A stretch of 64,000 nucleotides of DNA from Exiguobacterium aurantiacum (GCF_024362205.1 NZ_CP101462.1:1454501-1518500), one strand, 5' to 3'; positions 17,280-25,888 are shown, counted from the stretch's first letter. Made by a program: numbers and translations. Notes: a model not told the origin generated them from the sequence alone.

Positions 17280-17865
17280 GCTTCTCTTGATTGGAACGTT
17301 ATCGTTCCTCATGATTGCACCGGTCGCAGATGCACCGGATGCGGACGCGAAGCTGACGACCGTCGGCTTCGCTGAACCGCTCGTCCTTGCAGCGACCGAG
17401 ATCGACCGTCAATCTTTTCGCACCGACACGTTCGTCCCGAAACGACTGAAGATTCCGTCAATTGACGTCAATGCGGTCATCCAACCGGTCGGGAAAGACC
17501 GACTCGACCGGATGGATACGCCGACAGTCGCAGACGAGGTCGGATGGTATCGCTACGGGGCAAAAGCGGGTGCGACTGGCAACGTCGTGTTATCCGGTCA
17601 TCTCGATGACCTCCGCGGACCGGCCATCTTCGCAAACCTTGGCGAACTGCGCCTCGGAGAATCGGTGACGCTCCAGCGTAACAAAAAGGTGATCGAATAT
17701 GAGGTCGTCTCCGTCGAACGTTACCGGCTTGAAGACGTTCCGCTCGCCTCGATCTTCGCGGCGACCCAAGCGACACGGCTTCAGCTTATCACATGTGCGG
17801 GTCCTTATGACCCGGAACACGGTTATCGTGATCGAATCGTCGTCACGGCGATCGCCAAGACATGA
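17224..17865 (+). CDS. Class F-type sortase
   Basis: Membrane-tethered cysteine transpeptidase that cleaves a sorting signal and attaches the protein to the cell wall. A hydrophobic N-terminal anchor (KTLKLLLIGTLSFLMIAP) precedes a sortase beta-barrel with catalytic His in LSGHLDDL, Cys in LITCAGPYD (TLxTC-like), and Arg in HGYRDRIVV. The compact size and absence of an extra C-terminal domain fit class F. The start is uncertain: TTG 17224 or GTG 17227 gives a full signal anchor but overlaps the upstream DUF4397 gene by 56 bases in another frame, with no clear ribosome site; TTG 17287 would lack the basic N-region. Translation is probably coupled. Confidence 0.85.
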   Translation: MVQQQLASTSFVVRSKTLKLLLIGTLSFLMIAPVADAPDADAKLTTVGFAEPLVLAATEIDRQSFRTDTFVPKRLKIPSIDVNAVIQPVGKDRLDRMDTPTVADEVGWYRYGAKAGATGNVVLSGHLDDLRGPAIFANLGELRLGESVTLQRNKKVIEYEVVSVERYRLEDVPLASIFAATQATRLQLITCAGPYDPEHGYRDRIVVTAIAKT

Positions 17866-17870
17866 ACGAA

Positions 17871-17916
17871 GAAACCCTCGATCAGGGCAAATATCCTGAT
17901 CGAGGGTTTCTTTTTT
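17871..17916 (+). terminator. Terminator of the DUF4397-sortase operon
   Basis: GAAACCCTCGATCAGG pairs with CCTGATCGAGGGTTTC, followed by TTTTTT. Confidence 0.95.
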
Positions 17917-17931
17917 GTGGAAGGACATAAG

Positions 17932-17973
17932 AAAAACGACTGAGGCCGAAATGAATCAGGCCCAGTCGTTTTA
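17932..17973 (-). terminator. Terminator of the MarR-family gene
   Basis: On the minus strand ACGACTGGGCCT pairs with GGCCTCAGTCGT, followed by TTTTTC; it begins at the stop codon of the regulator. Confidence 0.8.
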
Positions 17974-18408
17974 TGCGTCCATCCGATCAAGCAGTTTTGA
18001 TAGAAGAATCAATTCGTCATCTGAAAAGTCTTCGAACACGTCCATCAAGTACTCGATTTTCATGTCTTCTAACGTCTCGAACAAGGCACGACCTTCTTCA
18101 GTCGCTTGCAATTCGACAACGCGACGATCGCGTTCGCTGCGTTCGCGTGAAATCAATCCTTTTTTTGTGAGCTCATCCGCGAGTGCCGTGATCATCGAAG
18201 CCGAGAACTGAAACTCGTTCGATAGGGCAGAGGCGATTTGAGGACTATTTTGACATAGCGACCGAAGGATGAAGAATTCGTTTCGCGTCAAGTATTGTGA
18301 GAACATCGACCGGAGGTTTTTTTTCACTCCGCGATAGTTCATGCGAATCCCTCGCTCAGCATCAGCGACGAGCTGTCGGCGGGATGCTGTTTGTACAGGT
18401 GTTGTCAT
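17971..18408 (-). CDS. MarR-family transcriptional regulator
   Basis: Dimeric winged-helix DNA-binding regulator of about 145 residues. The helix-turn-helix lies at SPQIASALSNEFQFSASMITALADELTKKGLISRERSERDRRVVELQ, with the classic wing DRR. Ligand and targets are unknown; MarR proteins often control their own gene, and the AT-rich upstream interval 18409-18498 could hold an operator. Start: AGGAGG is 11 bases before ATG 18408 and 5 before TTG 18414; either is possible. It is not next to an obvious efflux gene. Confidence 0.88.
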   Translation of the reverse strand: MTTPVQTASRRQLVADAERGIRMNYRGVKKNLRSMFSQYLTRNEFFILRSLCQNSPQIASALSNEFQFSASMITALADELTKKGLISRERSERDRRVVELQATEEGRALFETLEDMKIEYLMDVFEDFSDDELILLSKLLDRMDA

Positions 18409-18498
18409 CCTCAAGCGTACCTCCTACGTAAATATCATTATTTGCATATATTTCAGAACATAAAAACATTCTACAATAAAAACATGAAGTCTGTAAAG

Positions 18499-19557
18499 TT
18501 ATGATGGCTCTTCTCGGATGCGAAGTTCTTGGATGACTTCATCATAATGCTTCAAGTCCGGATAGAAGCGGCGGAAGAAGAACTCGATCTGTTGGTCATC
18601 CCCTTCGGCGAGCAACTTGGCAAGCACGGCATAGACGACGCCCATCCCTTGACGGGGTAACAATGACGATGGCAAGAGCGTCGCACATTGGATGGCCCGG
18701 TTGAAGTAACGATCGAGCGTGTCGCTCAAGTCCTGGAACGTCCGAATCTCGGCATAATGGAACATGCGTGTCAGCTCGATGATCGTCGACAGGTCGGTGT
18801 CGAGCAACCAATCACTTTGGAAGATGGCGTTATCGAGCTTCTCGACGGTGACATCGTTGGCGATATAATAGTTCAAGTTGTCCCGGGTGATACTCACCTT
18901 GTCCGGCGACTCGACGATGCGTTCGACCGTCTCTTGTTCGAACGTCCGCAACTGTTTGCGGATATTGACGAACTCGGAGTCGGCGATCTCGAGGAGTCCC
19001 GCGACACGGCTGAAACTGCGTTTAATCTCCGGTGGGACAGCGTTTGGGTTTTTATAGCCGAGGTCGTGCTCAATCTCGGCCCAGGCATGTTGCAAGATGG
19101 ACCGGACTTGAATCTCGGCCTCTTTTTCCTCGAACCGGCGATACTCGCCTAGGGCGAGCCGTTTGTCGTTTAAACCGACGACATAATGGACCGAGAGGTA
19201 ACCGAACTCGTTCGGATCGAGCAGAGTGGATTTATCGATCGACTGTTCGCGGTCGATTCGGAACTCGTCCTCAAGGATCTGGGCCACGGCCCGGACGTCG
19301 TCGTGGAAATAGGTCACGATCCGAATCCCCGCCAAATCTTGCACGTCGCGCAACGACCGATATTGGTACGGTTTACGGGACAGTTTGGCATAAAGACTCT
19401 CCGCTTCCTTGGCCCGGGCGACGATCGAATGGAACTGGATCCCGGCGTCGTTCAATAGCTCGCTGAGGAGCGACTTCAGCTTGGCGGCAAACGCCTCGTA
19501 ATCCTCTTTTTCATTCATATAGTCGAGCATGATCGTATTCATATCCTGTCTCGGCAT
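18499..19557 (-). CDS. RelA/SpoT-domain alarmone synthetase
   Basis: Predicted (p)ppGpp synthetase without a hydrolase domain. Residues about 40-190 match the RelA_SpoT nucleotidyltransferase domain: DVQDLAGIRIVTYF, EFGYLSVHYVV (GYxSxH), and EIQVRSILQHAWAEIEHDLGYK carrying the catalytic Glu and metal site region. At 352 residues it is longer than the usual small alarmone synthetases (about 210) because of a C-terminal extension of about 150 residues of unknown function that may be helical. It probably responds to stress rather than ribosomes, as it lacks TGS and ACT domains. Divergent from the 75-aa gene at 19670. Confidence 0.87.
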   Translation of the reverse strand: MPRQDMNTIMLDYMNEKEDYEAFAAKLKSLLSELLNDAGIQFHSIVARAKEAESLYAKLSRKPYQYRSLRDVQDLAGIRIVTYFHDDVRAVAQILEDEFRIDREQSIDKSTLLDPNEFGYLSVHYVVGLNDKRLALGEYRRFEEKEAEIQVRSILQHAWAEIEHDLGYKNPNAVPPEIKRSFSRVAGLLEIADSEFVNIRKQLRTFEQETVERIVESPDKVSITRDNLNYYIANDVTVEKLDNAIFQSDWLLDTDLSTIIELTRMFHYAEIRTFQDLSDTLDRYFNRAIQCATLLPSSLLPRQGMGVVYAVLAKLLAEGDDQQIEFFFRRFYPDLKHYDEVIQELRIREEPS

Positions 19558-19669
19558 CTACATCACTCCTTGTCTCATTAAATGTAGTATAGCATCATTG
19601 AAATCGCTGTCGCACCTGTCGCCCGTCCCTATGATACAATACGGCATGGAACGGGAAGGAGTGTCGCAT

Positions 19670-19897
19670 GTGAGAGTGAGCCATACATTGAAATCGATGG
19701 AACGCGAGAAGCTGGAGATCGTCGCCGGCCTGTTACAACAGGCGGGTTATCGGGCCGGTAAGATCGATTGGCAGACCGGCATCAATATCGTTCGTCTCAG
19801 TCGAGGAGGCATCTCTTCCGAACTGGATGAACGGGCACGCATTCAAGGCATCGTCGATCATTTCGGGATTGATGACTGGACCGCCACGTTTTCTTGA
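19670..19897 (+). CDS. Small protein of unknown function (75 aa)
   Basis: GTG at 19670 has AAGGAG 8 bases upstream; the longer frame upstream lacks a ribosome site. The product begins MRVSHTLKSMEREKLEIVAG and is soluble and charged, with probable alpha-beta-alpha character. No recognised motif. It is divergent from the alarmone synthetase gene and precedes the general stress gene, which has its own promoter. Confidence 0.6.
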   Translation: MRVSHTLKSMEREKLEIVAGLLQQAGYRAGKIDWQTGINIVRLSRGGISSELDERARIQGIVDHFGIDDWTATFS

Positions 19898-19930
19898 ATC
19901 CCGCTTTTTCAAATCGCTGACAGAAAACGG

Positions 19931-19955
19931 GTTTTACGACTCATTTTTCGGGAAT
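19931..19955 (+). promoter_or_regulatory. Sigma-B-type promoter of the general stress gene
   Basis: GTTTTA (19931-19936), 13-base spacer, GGGAAT (19950-19955). This agrees with the Bacillus sigma-B consensus (GTTTaa, 12-15, GGGtAT) and lies 46 bases before the start codon of a YflT/GSP17M-like protein, a family known to be under sigma-B in Bacillus. Confidence 0.65.
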
Positions 19956-20001
19956 AGTATATTATTCGATTTTAGAACAGCGGACGTTTAGGAGGATGAA
20001 T

Positions 20002-20325
20002 ATGTTAGAAACAAGAATCGTACGGGATATGACCTTGGTCGACCATGAAGTGAACGGGATGGTGTCAGGGGGATGTGTCAACGAGAATATTTACTTATTT
20101 GCCAAAGATGAAGAATTGACGGTGCGCCTCGCCGCGGAAGCCGGCGTGCAACCATACCGCATCACTGAAAAAGGGTTATGGGAATCGCTCATGTCGAAGT
20201 TCACGAAAAACTCGGATGACCGGCTCGACCAGCTCGAGAGCCTCGGCCTGACGAAAGAGATGGTCGAATCGCTCGAGAGTGAGATTCAGGCTGGGAAGAT
20301 CGTCCTCGTCTGTGACAAATCATAA
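20002..20325 (+). CDS. General stress protein 17M (YflT) family protein
   Basis: Small protein (107 residues) matching the YflT/GSP17M domain: the N-terminal beta-alpha region RIVRDMTLVDHEVNGMVSGGCVNENIYLFAKDEE, then LWESLMSKFTKNSDDRLDQLESLGL and a C-terminal GKIVLVCD strand. Function in the cell is unknown; homologues are induced by heat, salt and ethanol. ATG at 20002 lies 6 bases after GGAGG; the ATG at 19996 touches the ribosome site. The sigma-B-type promoter at 19931-19955 supports general stress control. Confidence 0.8.
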   Translation: MLETRIVRDMTLVDHEVNGMVSGGCVNENIYLFAKDEELTVRLAAEAGVQPYRITEKGLWESLMSKFTKNSDDRLDQLESLGLTKEMVESLESEIQAGKIVLVCDKS

Positions 20326-20326
20326 G

Positions 20327-20366
20327 AACAGCCGGAACTGATATGAATCAGTCCCGGCTGTTGTCA
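20327..20366. terminator. Hairpin between the general stress gene and the SDR pseudogene
   Basis: AACAGCCGG (20327-20335) with ACTGAT pairs with ATCAGT and CCGGCTGTT. It separates convergent genes and can serve both, though the U-tracts are short. Confidence 0.7.
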
Positions 20367-21400
20367 TTTCGTCTCATAATAGGCGTTCACGATCCGGCGC
20401 AACGAGCACTCGTTCAAATCGAGCGGTTTGAACCCGGCGTCCTGCAACAGGCGTTTCGTATTGGTGTCATTGAACGAGATGTTGCGGTTCAAGTAAGGAT
20501 TGAACACTTTCACCATCTCGTTGAACGTCTGCTCGACGTTGCTCAACGAGGACGTCGCCGTCTCGGTGATTTTGAGGTGCGGGAACTCGAGCGCCTGCTT
20601 CATGTACTCGAGCATCGTCTCGTTACGTGGCGGGGCATCATTCGTGACGTTGTAGATCGTGTTCGGACGAGCATGTTCGATGGCAGCCAGCAACACGTCG
20701 GCCACATAATCGACCGGGACGAGGTTCGACGTGCCCGTCTCAGAGCCAAGGAGACGGATCGGGCCGTCAGGGGCACCTTTCCGTTCGAGTCGGCGTTTGA
20801 ACACCTCGAGAGACGCATATAGCCGTACATGGTGAACTTCGAGTCGGCCTCGCCGGTCTTCGAGTCGCCGACGATGATGGCGGGCCGGAAGATAGAGACG
20901 GCCAAGTCATGACGTGCATCCCAGACGGCTTGTTCGGCGTGTGCCTTACTCTCCTCGTAGGGGTTGTGGAACGTTTGGTCGGTCGCATACAGCGTCTCGT
21001 CTCCGTTCTCACGTGCGCCAAGCGTATAGGCCGTGCTGACGTGGAAGAAGCGGGGGCAGTGTAGCGCCTTTGCGAGCGCGAGCGCTTGTTTCGTCCCGGT
21101 CAAGTTCGTCTCGAACAGCTCGTCGCGGAGTTCCTCATCAAATTTGACGAGCGCGGCCATGTGGAGCACCAGGTCGAAGCCGCGGTCATGGTTTGTGATA
21201 AAATCCTCGTCCGCTCCAAGGAATGGGGCCGTCAAATCCCCGGCCAGCACTGTAATCGAGCGGCGTTCGTCCTGCGAGAACATCGCCTCCACTTTTTCAG
21301 GCGTGCGGGCGAGGACGCACAGGTTATGGCCTCGATGAATCAGCTCGCGGGCAAGCCGCCCCCCTAAAAATCCGGTCGCACCGGTCATAAAAATATTCAC
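20364..21400 (-). pseudogene. Frameshifted NAD(P)-binding SDR-type reductase/epimerase gene
   Basis: Extended short-chain dehydrogenase. The first part (from GTG 21400) begins MNIFMTGATGFLGGRLAREL (TGxxGxxG site) and contains the STAYTLG and YEESKAHAEQ (YxxxK) active-site blocks. Its frame then leaves the homologous sequence after MYGYMRL, and the rest of the protein (VFKRRLERKGAPDGPIRLLG to the C-terminus) continues in another frame ending at 20364. One inserted base near 20812-20818 (CTCTCGAGG to CTCCTCGAGG) would restore a protein of about 345 residues. Either a real inactivating deletion or a sequencing error. The downstream part alone lacks a cofactor site. Confidence 0.85.
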
Positions 21401-21487
21401 AGCGTTCTTCCTCTCTTTTCAGTCTCTCCCCATCATAACAAGCAACGGCGGAATGAGCCACTTTCAACCCGATGTTTCAAATTTGGG

Positions 21488-21513
21488 GTTTAACATTTTT
21501 TAAAGTGGGTTAT
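21488..21513 (+). promoter_or_regulatory. Possible promoter of glnA, sigma-B-like
   Basis: GTTTAA (21488-21493) and GGGTTAT (21507-21513) are spaced like a sigma-B promoter (13-14 bases). The -10 is not a perfect match. If used, transcription would start near 21520, inside the structured leader. Low certainty. Confidence 0.3.
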
Positions 21514-21514
21514 G

Positions 21515-21576
21515 ACTTAAGGAGAAGCGTACGCAAGGTACGTCATGACAGTGTTGATCTGTCAAATAACTTAAGT
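21515..21576 (+). promoter_or_regulatory. Three-way-junction RNA leader of glnA
   Basis: An outer helix ACTTAAG (21515-21521) with CTTAAGT (21570-21576) encloses two hairpins: GCGTAC/GTACGT (21527-21532 with 21538-21543) and TGACAG/CTGTCA (21546-21551 with 21559-21564). The closing strand is joined to GTGAGG, the only ribosome-site-like sequence before the glnA ATG at 21593, so the fold could affect initiation. It does not match a riboswitch class I know. Confidence 0.45.
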
Positions 21577-21592
21577 GAGGTTTTTTAGAATC

Positions 21593-22888
21593 ATGGCTAA
21601 TCTATTCGGAACTGACAAGGATGGCAACAGGAAGAAGCAAGAAGAGATTGAAAAAACGGTTCAGGAGAAAGGGATTACCCAGATCCATATGTATTTCTCC
21701 GACGTGCTTGGAGACTTGAAGCTACTGACTCTCTCTGCAAAATTGTTGCCGGAAGTTTTTGAAGGGAAGACGATGTTTGACGGTTCATCCATCGCTGGTT
21801 TCTCTTCCATCAAAAACTCAGACCTATTCTTGAGACCGGATTTAGATCGTCCACGCTACGAACAGGACGGGGACGAGAGCATCCTCGCGTTCTTCTGTGA
21901 CGTCTGCACGCCAGACGGGGCACGGTATGAGTTCGACCCGCGTAACGTCTTGAAGGATGCCCTCGAGCGCGCTGCTGGCGACGGATACTCGATCTTCGTC
22001 GGCGCCGAGCCGGAATTCTTCATCTTCGACGAGAACGGAGAGTTCTATGACGAGGCGGGATACTTCTCGACACGTTCAGAAGACAAAGGCTATGAGGTCC
22101 GTCAACATATCGCCAACCGGTTGAGTGAGGTCGGCTTCAACATCGAAGCGGTCCACCACGAAGTGGCCCCGGCCCAGCACGAGATCGGTATCAAGTACGA
22201 TGACGCGTTGCATACGGCCGACAACATTCAGTTCTTTAAAGAACTCGTCACGTTGGCAGCCCAAGAGAAAAACGCGAAAGTGTCATTCTTGCCGAAACCA
22301 CTCCGTGACGTCAACGGGTCGGGGATGCACCTCAACATCTCGGTGTGGAAGAACGACAAAGACGGCAATCCGACGGTTAACGCCTTCGAAGAGCCGGAGT
22401 CTGAATACGGCCTGTCGCTCACGGCCCGCCACTTCATCGAAGGCATCTTGAAACATGCCCGTGCGACGGCCATCTTCACGAACCCGCTCCCAGAATCATA
22501 TGAGCGTCTCGTGCCAGGTTTCGAGGCACCGGTCAACATTTGCTGGAGCCCGTCGAACCGCAGTTCGATGATCCGTATCCCGGCGTCACGTGGTAGCGCG
22601 ACACGTGTCGAGGTCCGGAACCCGGACCCGAGCGCGAACCCGTATCTCGCTCTCGCGGCCTTGATCTATGCGGGACTCGAAGGCATCGAGCAACAGCTCG
22701 AGCCGTCGTCACCGAACGAGGATGATTTGTTCGAGTACTCGGCGAAACAAATCGAGAGCCAAGGCATCTCGTCACTCCCGGCGACGTTCCATGAGTCGAT
22801 CCAATCGCTCAAGTCAGATCGGTTCCATGATTACTTCAACCACGACTTGATCGACCGCTACTTGTCGCTCATCCAAGTCCGTAAATAA
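21593..22888 (+). CDS. glnA: Glutamine synthetase, type I
   Basis: ATP-dependent synthesis of glutamine from glutamate and ammonia; cytoplasmic dodecamer. All GSI signatures are present: FDGSSIAGFSSIKNSDLFLRPD near residues 62-83, VGAEPEFFIFDENGE near 142, NGSGMHLNISVW near 241, and NPLPESYERLVPGFEAPVNICWSPSNRSSMIRIP near 302-335. The adenylylation-type tyrosine region is not obvious, as usual for Firmicute GSI-alpha, which is controlled by feedback and GlnR. No glnR gene lies next to it, unlike in Bacillus. 431 residues. The start at 21593 follows a weak ribosome site inside a structured leader. Confidence 0.95.
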   Translation: MANLFGTDKDGNRKKQEEIEKTVQEKGITQIHMYFSDVLGDLKLLTLSAKLLPEVFEGKTMFDGSSIAGFSSIKNSDLFLRPDLDRPRYEQDGDESILAFFCDVCTPDGARYEFDPRNVLKDALERAAGDGYSIFVGAEPEFFIFDENGEFYDEAGYFSTRSEDKGYEVRQHIANRLSEVGFNIEAVHHEVAPAQHEIGIKYDDALHTADNIQFFKELVTLAAQEKNAKVSFLPKPLRDVNGSGMHLNISVWKNDKDGNPTVNAFEEPESEYGLSLTARHFIEGILKHARATAIFTNPLPESYERLVPGFEAPVNICWSPSNRSSMIRIPASRGSATRVEVRNPDPSANPYLALAALIYAGLEGIEQQLEPSSPNEDDLFEYSAKQIESQGISSLPATFHESIQSLKSDRFHDYFNHDLIDRYLSLIQVRK

Positions 22889-22899
22889 GCGAAGCATAC

Positions 22900-22934
22900 A
22901 AAAGCCCATTCCTCGGTTGAGGAATGGGCTTTTA
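22900..22934. terminator. Bidirectional terminator between glnA and the peptide transporter
   Basis: AAAAGCCCATTCCTC and GAGGAATGGGCTTTT form a near-perfect stem with A and T tracts on the two sides. Confidence 0.9.
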
Positions 22935-22937
22935 CGC

Positions 22938-24431
22938 TTAATGGATGCCACGCATATACTTTTTGATGACCGGGGCGAGTCCGAACAAGATCATGCTGAG
23001 CACGATGGCCGCACCACCGATAATGCCGAAGTAGAGCATCTCGTTCTCTGGTGAATAGAAGCGGACGAGCTGGGCGTTGATCCCTTGGGCCGCCGCGTTC
23101 GACAAGAACCAGAGCGACATCGTCTGGGCCGAGAAGGCCGCCGGAGCGAGTTTCGTCGTCGCCGACAGACCGACCGGCGACAGGCTGAGCTCACCGAGCA
23201 CGACAATGAAGTAACTGAGCACGAGCCAGAGCGGGTTGACGAGCGTGTCCGGGCCGCCGAAATAGGCCGGGAGCAAGATCACCAAGAAACTTAATCCTGC
23301 GAACAAAATCCCGAAGGCGAACTTCGTCGGGATGCTCGGCTCACGGTCACCAAGTCGGACCCAAAGCCATGCGAACACCGGAGCTAGCATGATAATGAAC
23401 AACGGGTTGAGCGACTGGAACCAAGCCGGCGAGAGCGTGAACCCTAAAAATTCGAGGTCGGTCCGCTTGTCGGCGTAGCTGGCCAAAATCGTCGCGCCTT
23501 GCTCTTGAATCGCCCAGAACATGACCGAGGCGATGAAGAGCGGGATATAGGCGATGATCCGTGACCGCTCCACTTCCGTCGTTTTCGGGCTGCGATACAT
23601 GACGATGAAATAAATCGTCGGGATGGCGATCCCGAACACACCGACGAGACCGATGAACGTGTTGATCGTAAACAAACCTTGTGGAATCAACACGGCCAAT
23701 AGACCACCGATGAGGACAACCGCGATCGCCGTATACTTGATTGCGTTTTTCCGTTCAGACGGTGTCAACGGGTTCGGTACATATGAGCCGGCGAGACCGA
23801 GGTTCTTTTTCTTCGTGACGAGGAAAACGACGAGACCGATGAACATCCCGACCGCGGCGAGTGCGAAGCCCCAATGGAAACCGTAACTCTTTTGGACCCC
23901 ACCGACGATGAGAGGCGAGATGAAGGCGCCAAGGTTGATCCCCATATAGAAGATACTGAACCCGGCGTCACGACGACGATCCGTCTCATTGTAAAGGTCA
24001 CCGACGATGCTCGAGACGTTCGGTTTCAAGAGACCGGTCCCGATGACGATCAACGCCATCGAGATGAACAAGAACGTCAGGCTGCCTGGAATCGACAGGA
24101 CGATATGACCGAGCATGATGAACACACCGCCGAAGAAGACGGCACGCGACGTCCCGAACACACGGTCGGCGAGCCATCCCCCAATGACCCCTGACATGTA
24201 GACGAGTGCGCCGTACACCGACATGATCGACAAAGCGACGTTCTGGTCGAGGCCGAGACCGCCTTCTGACACCTCGTAGTACATGTAGAACACGAGGATG
24301 GCACGCATCCCGTAATACGAGAACCGTTCCCAAAACTCAGTGAAGAATAGCGTGAACAAACCTTTAGGTTGTCCGAAAAATCCTTTTTGCGGTACGCTGT
24401 CCACAATTTTCTGTTTATCGATCCTTTCCAT
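22938..24431 (-). CDS. POT/PTR family di- and tripeptide transporter
   Basis: Proton-coupled oligopeptide importer of 497 residues with about 14 membrane helices (DtpT type). Signatures: FFTEFWERFSYYGMRAILVFYMYY (ExxER motif) near residues 29-52, GGWLADRVFGTSRAVFFGG near 84-102, and FSIFYMGINLGAFISPLIVG near 158-177. ATG at 24431 follows GGAGGG. Convergent with glnA and terminated by the shared hairpin. Confidence 0.92.
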   Translation of the reverse strand: MERIDKQKIVDSVPQKGFFGQPKGLFTLFFTEFWERFSYYGMRAILVFYMYYEVSEGGLGLDQNVALSIMSVYGALVYMSGVIGGWLADRVFGTSRAVFFGGVFIMLGHIVLSIPGSLTFLFISMALIVIGTGLLKPNVSSIVGDLYNETDRRRDAGFSIFYMGINLGAFISPLIVGGVQKSYGFHWGFALAAVGMFIGLVVFLVTKKKNLGLAGSYVPNPLTPSERKNAIKYTAIAVVLIGGLLAVLIPQGLFTINTFIGLVGVFGIAIPTIYFIVMYRSPKTTEVERSRIIAYIPLFIASVMFWAIQEQGATILASYADKRTDLEFLGFTLSPAWFQSLNPLFIIMLAPVFAWLWVRLGDREPSIPTKFAFGILFAGLSFLVILLPAYFGGPDTLVNPLWLVLSYFIVVLGELSLSPVGLSATTKLAPAAFSAQTMSLWFLSNAAAQGINAQLVRFYSPENEMLYFGIIGGAAIVLSMILFGLAPVIKKYMRGIH

Positions 24432-24532
24432 GAAAGATCCCTCCTTAACCGTTTTATAATAAAAAGAATCATTATGTTTGTAAAGAATAAATGAATGAAA
24501 AATTCAAAATTTAACGATTTTGAAACGAAATC

Positions 24533-24570
24533 AAAAACCACACTAAACGACTAGGTTCAGTGTGGTTTTT
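24533..24570. terminator. Terminator after the MFS exporter gene
   Basis: AAAAACCACACT (24533-24544) pairs with AGTGTGGTTTTT (24559-24570); T-rich on both strands. Confidence 0.85.
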
Positions 24571-24575
24571 ATAAG

Positions 24576-25820
24576 TCACGCTGTCTTTTGTTTCGCCTCG
24601 GCCGCACTGACGCGACGTCCGAGCTGCCAATAGATGAGGCCCGACACACAGCTGGCCGCCCCGACGAGGATCAAGGCAATATGGCCGGCCCGCTGGTCGA
24701 AGAACAGGCTTGCCATGATCGGCGCCGTCACCCCGCCGATCAACCATTGGATGCTGGCGGCCCCGTTGTAGGCCCCGCGCATGTTCTCCGGAGCGATCAG
24801 AGCGATGAACGTCTGCTGGACCGGGGACATGATCATCTCACCGAGCGTATAGAACGCGTACACCGCGAGCAAGACGCTGACGAGGACGAGGTACGGTGTC
24901 CCGAGTGAATAGAGGAGACGCGGCATGACCGCAATCAAGATCATGCCGACCCCGAAGATGGTCGCCCCGGCGAGCATGACGTTGCCGAACGGCTTGCGGC
25001 CGAGTTTCGAAGCAATCGGGAACTGGAACAACACGACCATGATGCCGTTCAAGGCGAGCATATAGGCGAACGGGTTCTCACGATCGGTGAACGATGGCAT
25101 CGACTCTCTCAAGAAGAGAGGCAGCATGCTCTCGATGAGCGAGAAGCCCATCGAGATGAAGACGCCGGCGAAAATGAAGACGAGGAAGACCTTGTCGTTA
25201 TAGAACACCCGAAGCACGTCCCGGTTCGACGGTATGTCGACATCGGTCGTCTCTGGGAGCGACTCCCGAATGTAGCGACCGAGCACGAGCGCATACAAGA
25301 CGAAGACGAGCGCGGCCGAGTAGAAGATATACTGCCGGTCGATGAACAGGACGGCGCTACCGAGGAGCGGTCCGAGCGCCGCCCCGATGTTATGGCCCAT
25401 CCTCAACAGGCCAAACGCCTCGTTCATCTGTTCAGGCTCGGTCACGTCGGCCACCATCGCGCTCGCGGCCGGATGGAACAACGAGTTCGTCAAGCCGAGC
25501 ATGGCGTTCAAGAGGAGGAGCGGCCAGAACGTCTCGGCGAAGGCGAAACCGACGAGGGCGAGGGCGTCGCCGAGAATGGCAGCCATCATGATTGGTTTGC
25601 GGCCATACAAATCCGCGAGCCGTCCGCCGACGACCGAACCGATCAGGGCCATGATCGGCCCGGTAGCCATGATGACACCGACCTGGATATAACTGTCGAG
25701 CTTGTCGCTGTAATAGAGGACGAGGAACGGCGCAATCATGAACATCATGACGCCGGTGATCGTCTCCCCGAGGAAACGGATCCAAATATTGCGGTCGAGT
25801 CGTTTGAGTGATTGAATCAT
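24576..25820 (-). CDS. MFS exporter, likely drug efflux
   Basis: Major facilitator protein of about 414 residues with 12 membrane helices. The loop 2-3 motif is GGRLADLYGRKPIMMAA near residues 65-81, matching motif A of MFS drug:H+ antiporters, and a second loop copy FPIASKLGRKPFGNVML lies in the second half. The substrate is not known. The ATG at 25820 is preferred over GTG 25829 because AGGTG lies at normal spacing. Expression appears controlled by an upstream leader peptide and attenuator (25850-25999), the kind of control used by antibiotic-inducible efflux genes in Firmicutes. Confidence 0.85.
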   Translation of the reverse strand: MIQSLKRLDRNIWIRFLGETITGVMMFMIAPFLVLYYSDKLDSYIQVGVIMATGPIMALIGSVVGGRLADLYGRKPIMMAAILGDALALVGFAFAETFWPLLLLNAMLGLTNSLFHPAASAMVADVTEPEQMNEAFGLLRMGHNIGAALGPLLGSAVLFIDRQYIFYSAALVFVLYALVLGRYIRESLPETTDVDIPSNRDVLRVFYNDKVFLVFIFAGVFISMGFSLIESMLPLFLRESMPSFTDRENPFAYMLALNGIMVVLFQFPIASKLGRKPFGNVMLAGATIFGVGMILIAVMPRLLYSLGTPYLVLVSVLLAVYAFYTLGEMIMSPVQQTFIALIAPENMRGAYNGAASIQWLIGGVTAPIMASLFFDQRAGHIALILVGAASCVSGLIYWQLGRRVSAAEAKQKTA

Positions 25821-25849
25821 TAGGTTCACCTGCTTTACTTAATAAAATG

Positions 25850-25888
25850 AAAAAAGGGACGCAGCATGCACAAAGGCATACGCGTCCC
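25850..25888 (-). terminator. Attenuator terminator before the MFS exporter
   Basis: On the minus strand GGGACGC (25888-25882) pairs with GCGTCCC (25862-25856), with GTATGC/GCATGC extending the stem, followed by six T. It lies only 29 bases before the coding start, so it would stop transcription before the gene unless disrupted. Confidence 0.8.
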
